From: Mariprofundus sp.
GTDB lineage: Bacteria > Pseudomonadota > Zetaproteobacteria > Mariprofundales > Mariprofundaceae
NCBI GenBank assembly: GCA_030951065.1
Contig: JAUZQH010000190.1
Span: forward strand, 1 to 6,382
Direction: 5' to 3'
DNA: 6,382 nt
The first letter of the stretch is position 1. Every line of letters starts with the position of its first letter. This document shows positions 4,799 to 6,382 of the stretch, piece by piece. The notes under the pieces are model-generated. The model saw only the letters and a list, made by a program, of their open reading frames with translations, was not told where the DNA came from and did not search any database. The translations under genes were made by a program, and so were the position numbers.

Positions 4799-6340
4799 AT
4801 GAAGCTCGATACCGCAGAAATTAGTTCAATCATCAAAGAGCAGATCAAGGGCTTTGAAGCCAGTGCTGCCGATGCCAATGTCGGTCGCATCATCTCCGTT
4901 GGCGATGGTGTGGCGAGTGTACACGGCTTATCCGGCGCAATGTCCGGTGAAATGCTAGAGTTCAGCAATGGCATCAAGGGCATGGTGCTCAATCTCGAAG
5001 AAGACAGCGTTGGCGCTGTAATTTTCGGTGAATTTACAACATTGTCAGAGGGCGATGAAGTTAAATGCACAGGCAAGATTTTTGAGGTTCCGGTCGGTCC
5101 GGAACTGAAGGGTCGTGTGGTGAATTCACTGGGCCAGCCGATTGACGGAAAAGGTCCTATCCACACAACTGAAACTGATGCTGTTGAAAAGATTGCACCG
5201 GGCGTAATCGAACGTAAGTCTGTGGACCAGCCGTTGCAAACCGGCATCAAGTCCATTGACTCCATGGTGCCTGTTGGACGCGGCCAGCGTGAGTTGATTA
5301 TTGGTGACCGTCAAACTGGCAAGACGGCTATTGCGATTGACACGATCATTAACCAGAAAGACAGCGGTGTTACCTGTATCTATGTTGCTGTTGGCCAGAA
5401 AGCTTCCACCGTGGCTACGGTTGTACGTACGCTCAAAGAGCATGGAGCCCTCGATAACACCATTATCGTGGCTGCATCTGCGTCCGAATCTGCTGCACTG
5501 CAATATATTGCACCGTATGCCGGTTGCACGATGGGCGAATATTTCCGTGATCGTGGTGAAGATGCGCTGATCGTTTATGATGATTTGACCAAACAGGCGT
5601 GGGCATATCGCCAGGTTTCCCTGATTCTCCGCCGTCCTCCGGGTCGTGAAGCTTATCCAGGTGATGTGTTCTATCTGCACTCACGTTTGCTGGAGCGTGC
5701 GTCACGAGTTGATGAGAAATATGTTGAAAAATTCACCAACGGCGAAGTGACAGGGAAAACCGGTTCACTGACTGCATTACCCATTATTGAAACTCAGGAA
5801 GGTGATGTCTCTGCATTTGTTCCAACCAATGTTATCTCTATTACGGATGGTCAGATTTTTCTGGAAACCAGTCTGTTTAATTCAGGTCAACGCCCGGCTA
5901 TTAATGCCGGACTGTCGGTATCCCGAGTTGGTGGTGCCGCCCAGACCAAGGCTATGAAAAAAGTCGGCGGTGGTCTGCGTCTGGATCTGGCGCAGTATCG
6001 TGAACTGGCTGCATTTGCCCAGTTTGCTTCTGATCTTGATGCGGCAACACGTCAGCAAATTGAGCGCGGTAAACGTGGTATGGAAGTGCTCAAGCAGGAT
6101 GAAAACAATCCACAGTCTGTCGCTGAAATGACAGCCATACTGTATGCATTGAACAACGGTGACCTTGATGATGTCGAGGTAAACAAGATCGTTGCATTTG
6201 AAAAAGCCTATCTGGCGAACTTGAATTCTGTACACTCCACGCTGATGGAAGGATTGAATGCAACGCCAGCACTGAATGAGCAGGTAGAAGAAGGTTTGCA
6301 GAAAGCAATGGCAGACTTTAAATCTACCGGCACATACTAA
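4799..6340 (+). CDS. atpA: F1Fo ATP synthase subunit alpha
   Basis: Alpha subunit of F1, 513 residues, identical in length to E. coli AtpA. Three alpha alternate with three beta in the cytoplasmic head; alpha binds nucleotide without catalysis and supplies an arginine to each catalytic site. Domains in order: an N-terminal helix that contacts delta, a beta-barrel domain (about 25-95), the nucleotide-binding core, and a helical C-terminal domain (about 380-513). Walker A is GDRQTGKT at 169-176 with Lys175 and Thr176. Walker B is ALIVYDD at 256-262. The ATPase alpha/beta signature [10 protein letters not shown] spans 366-375, and the arginine finger is Arg376, the same number as in E. coli. [25 protein letters not shown] and [23 protein letters not shown] are all typical. 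No defect is visible. The ATG at 4799 follows GAGGAA; atpG begins 17 bases after the TAA. Confidence 0.98.
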   Translation: MKLDTAEISSIIKEQIKGFEASAADANVGRIISVGDGVASVHGLSGAMSGEMLEFSNGIKGMVLNLEEDSVGAVIFGEFTTLSEGDEVKCTGKIFEVPVGPELKGRVVNSLGQPIDGKGPIHTTETDAVEKIAPGVIERKSVDQPLQTGIKSIDSMVPVGRGQRELIIGDRQTGKTAIAIDTIINQKDSGVTCIYVAVGQKASTVATVVRTLKEHGALDNTIIVAASASESAALQYIAPYAGCTMGEYFRDRGEDALIVYDDLTKQAWAYRQVSLILRRPPGREAYPGDVFYLHSRLLERASRVDEKYVEKFTNGEVTGKTGSLTALPIIETQEGDVSAFVPTNVISITDGQIFLETSLFNSGQRPAINAGLSVSRVGGAAQTKAMKKVGGGLRLDLAQYRELAAFAQFASDLDAATRQQIERGKRGMEVLKQDENNPQSVAEMTAILYALNNGDLDDVEVNKIVAFEKAYLANLNSVHSTLMEGLNATPALNEQVEEGLQKAMADFKSTGTY

Positions 6341-6357
6341 GTTAGAAGGGATTTGAT

Positions 6358-6382
6358 ATGGCTTCTGCCAAGGAAATACGCA
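6358..6382 (+). CDS. atpG: F1Fo ATP synthase subunit gamma, N-terminal start only
   Basis: Only eight codons plus one base are inside the window, reading MASAKEIR. This matches the usual gamma N-terminus (MAxAKEIRxKI), whose helix forms the rotating central shaft inside the alpha/beta head. AGAAGGG at 6344-6350 lies seven bases before the ATG. The position 17 bases after atpA fits the standard order atpA-atpG-atpD-atpC. The call rests on this short match and on gene order. Confidence 0.85.

Noticed and set aside
4778..4801. Upstream ATG at 4778 as the atpA start
   Set aside because: It lies in the right arm of the inverted repeat without a Shine-Dalgarno site and adds seven residues not typical of AtpA. 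The ATG at 4799 has GAGGAA five bases upstream.

Overview
This window is the junction of two core bioenergetic gene clusters, all on the + strand: the 3' end of a respiratory complex I (nuo) cluster followed by most of an F1Fo ATP synthase (atp) operon. Moderate GC, Shine-Dalgarno sites, compact spacing and the classical gene order atpI-B-E-F-H-A-G point to a bacterium, most likely a proteobacterium. The c subunit (Glu63 in LMESFP, loop RQPEMRP) recalls deep-branching proteobacterial lineages such as Acidithiobacillia or Zetaproteobacteria. That placement is from memory, is weak, and should be tested by search.

Layout. Positions 2-490 hold the C-terminal 162 residues of NuoM, cut by the window edge. 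NuoN follows after 12 bases (503-1966). A 163-base gap carries a good sigma70-type promoter (TTGAAA, 17 bases, TACAAT, 2030-2058) that should drive the atp genes. Then come atpI (2130-2504), atpB with a TTG start (2543-3364), atpE (3393-3647), atpF (3683-4165), atpH (4162-4686), atpA (4799-6340) and the first 25 bases of atpG (6358-6382). No gene-free stretch exceeds 163 bases.

How they work together. NuoM and NuoN are proton-pumping antiporter-like membrane subunits of NADH:quinone oxidoreductase. The proton gradient they help build is used by the ATP synthase: subunits a (AtpB), c (AtpE) and b (AtpF) form Fo, delta (AtpH) and alpha (AtpA) belong to F1, and AtpI assists assembly. A gradient producer and its main consumer thus lie side by side, but the internal promoter suggests the atp genes can be transcribed on their own.

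Two things are out of the ordinary. First, atpF has an in-frame TAG at codon 39 (3797-3799), just after the membrane anchor, while the rest of the b-subunit frame is intact to its overlap with atpH. This is either a sequence error or a recent nonsense mutation, or less likely functional readthrough. Second, the unusually long atpH-atpA gap (112 bases) holds a 69-base imperfect inverted repeat (4717-4785) that ends two bases before the atpA ribosome binding site. An upstream copy of one arm segment could form a competing hairpin. The rest looks like ordinary housekeeping DNA, and I see no evidence of a new protein system.
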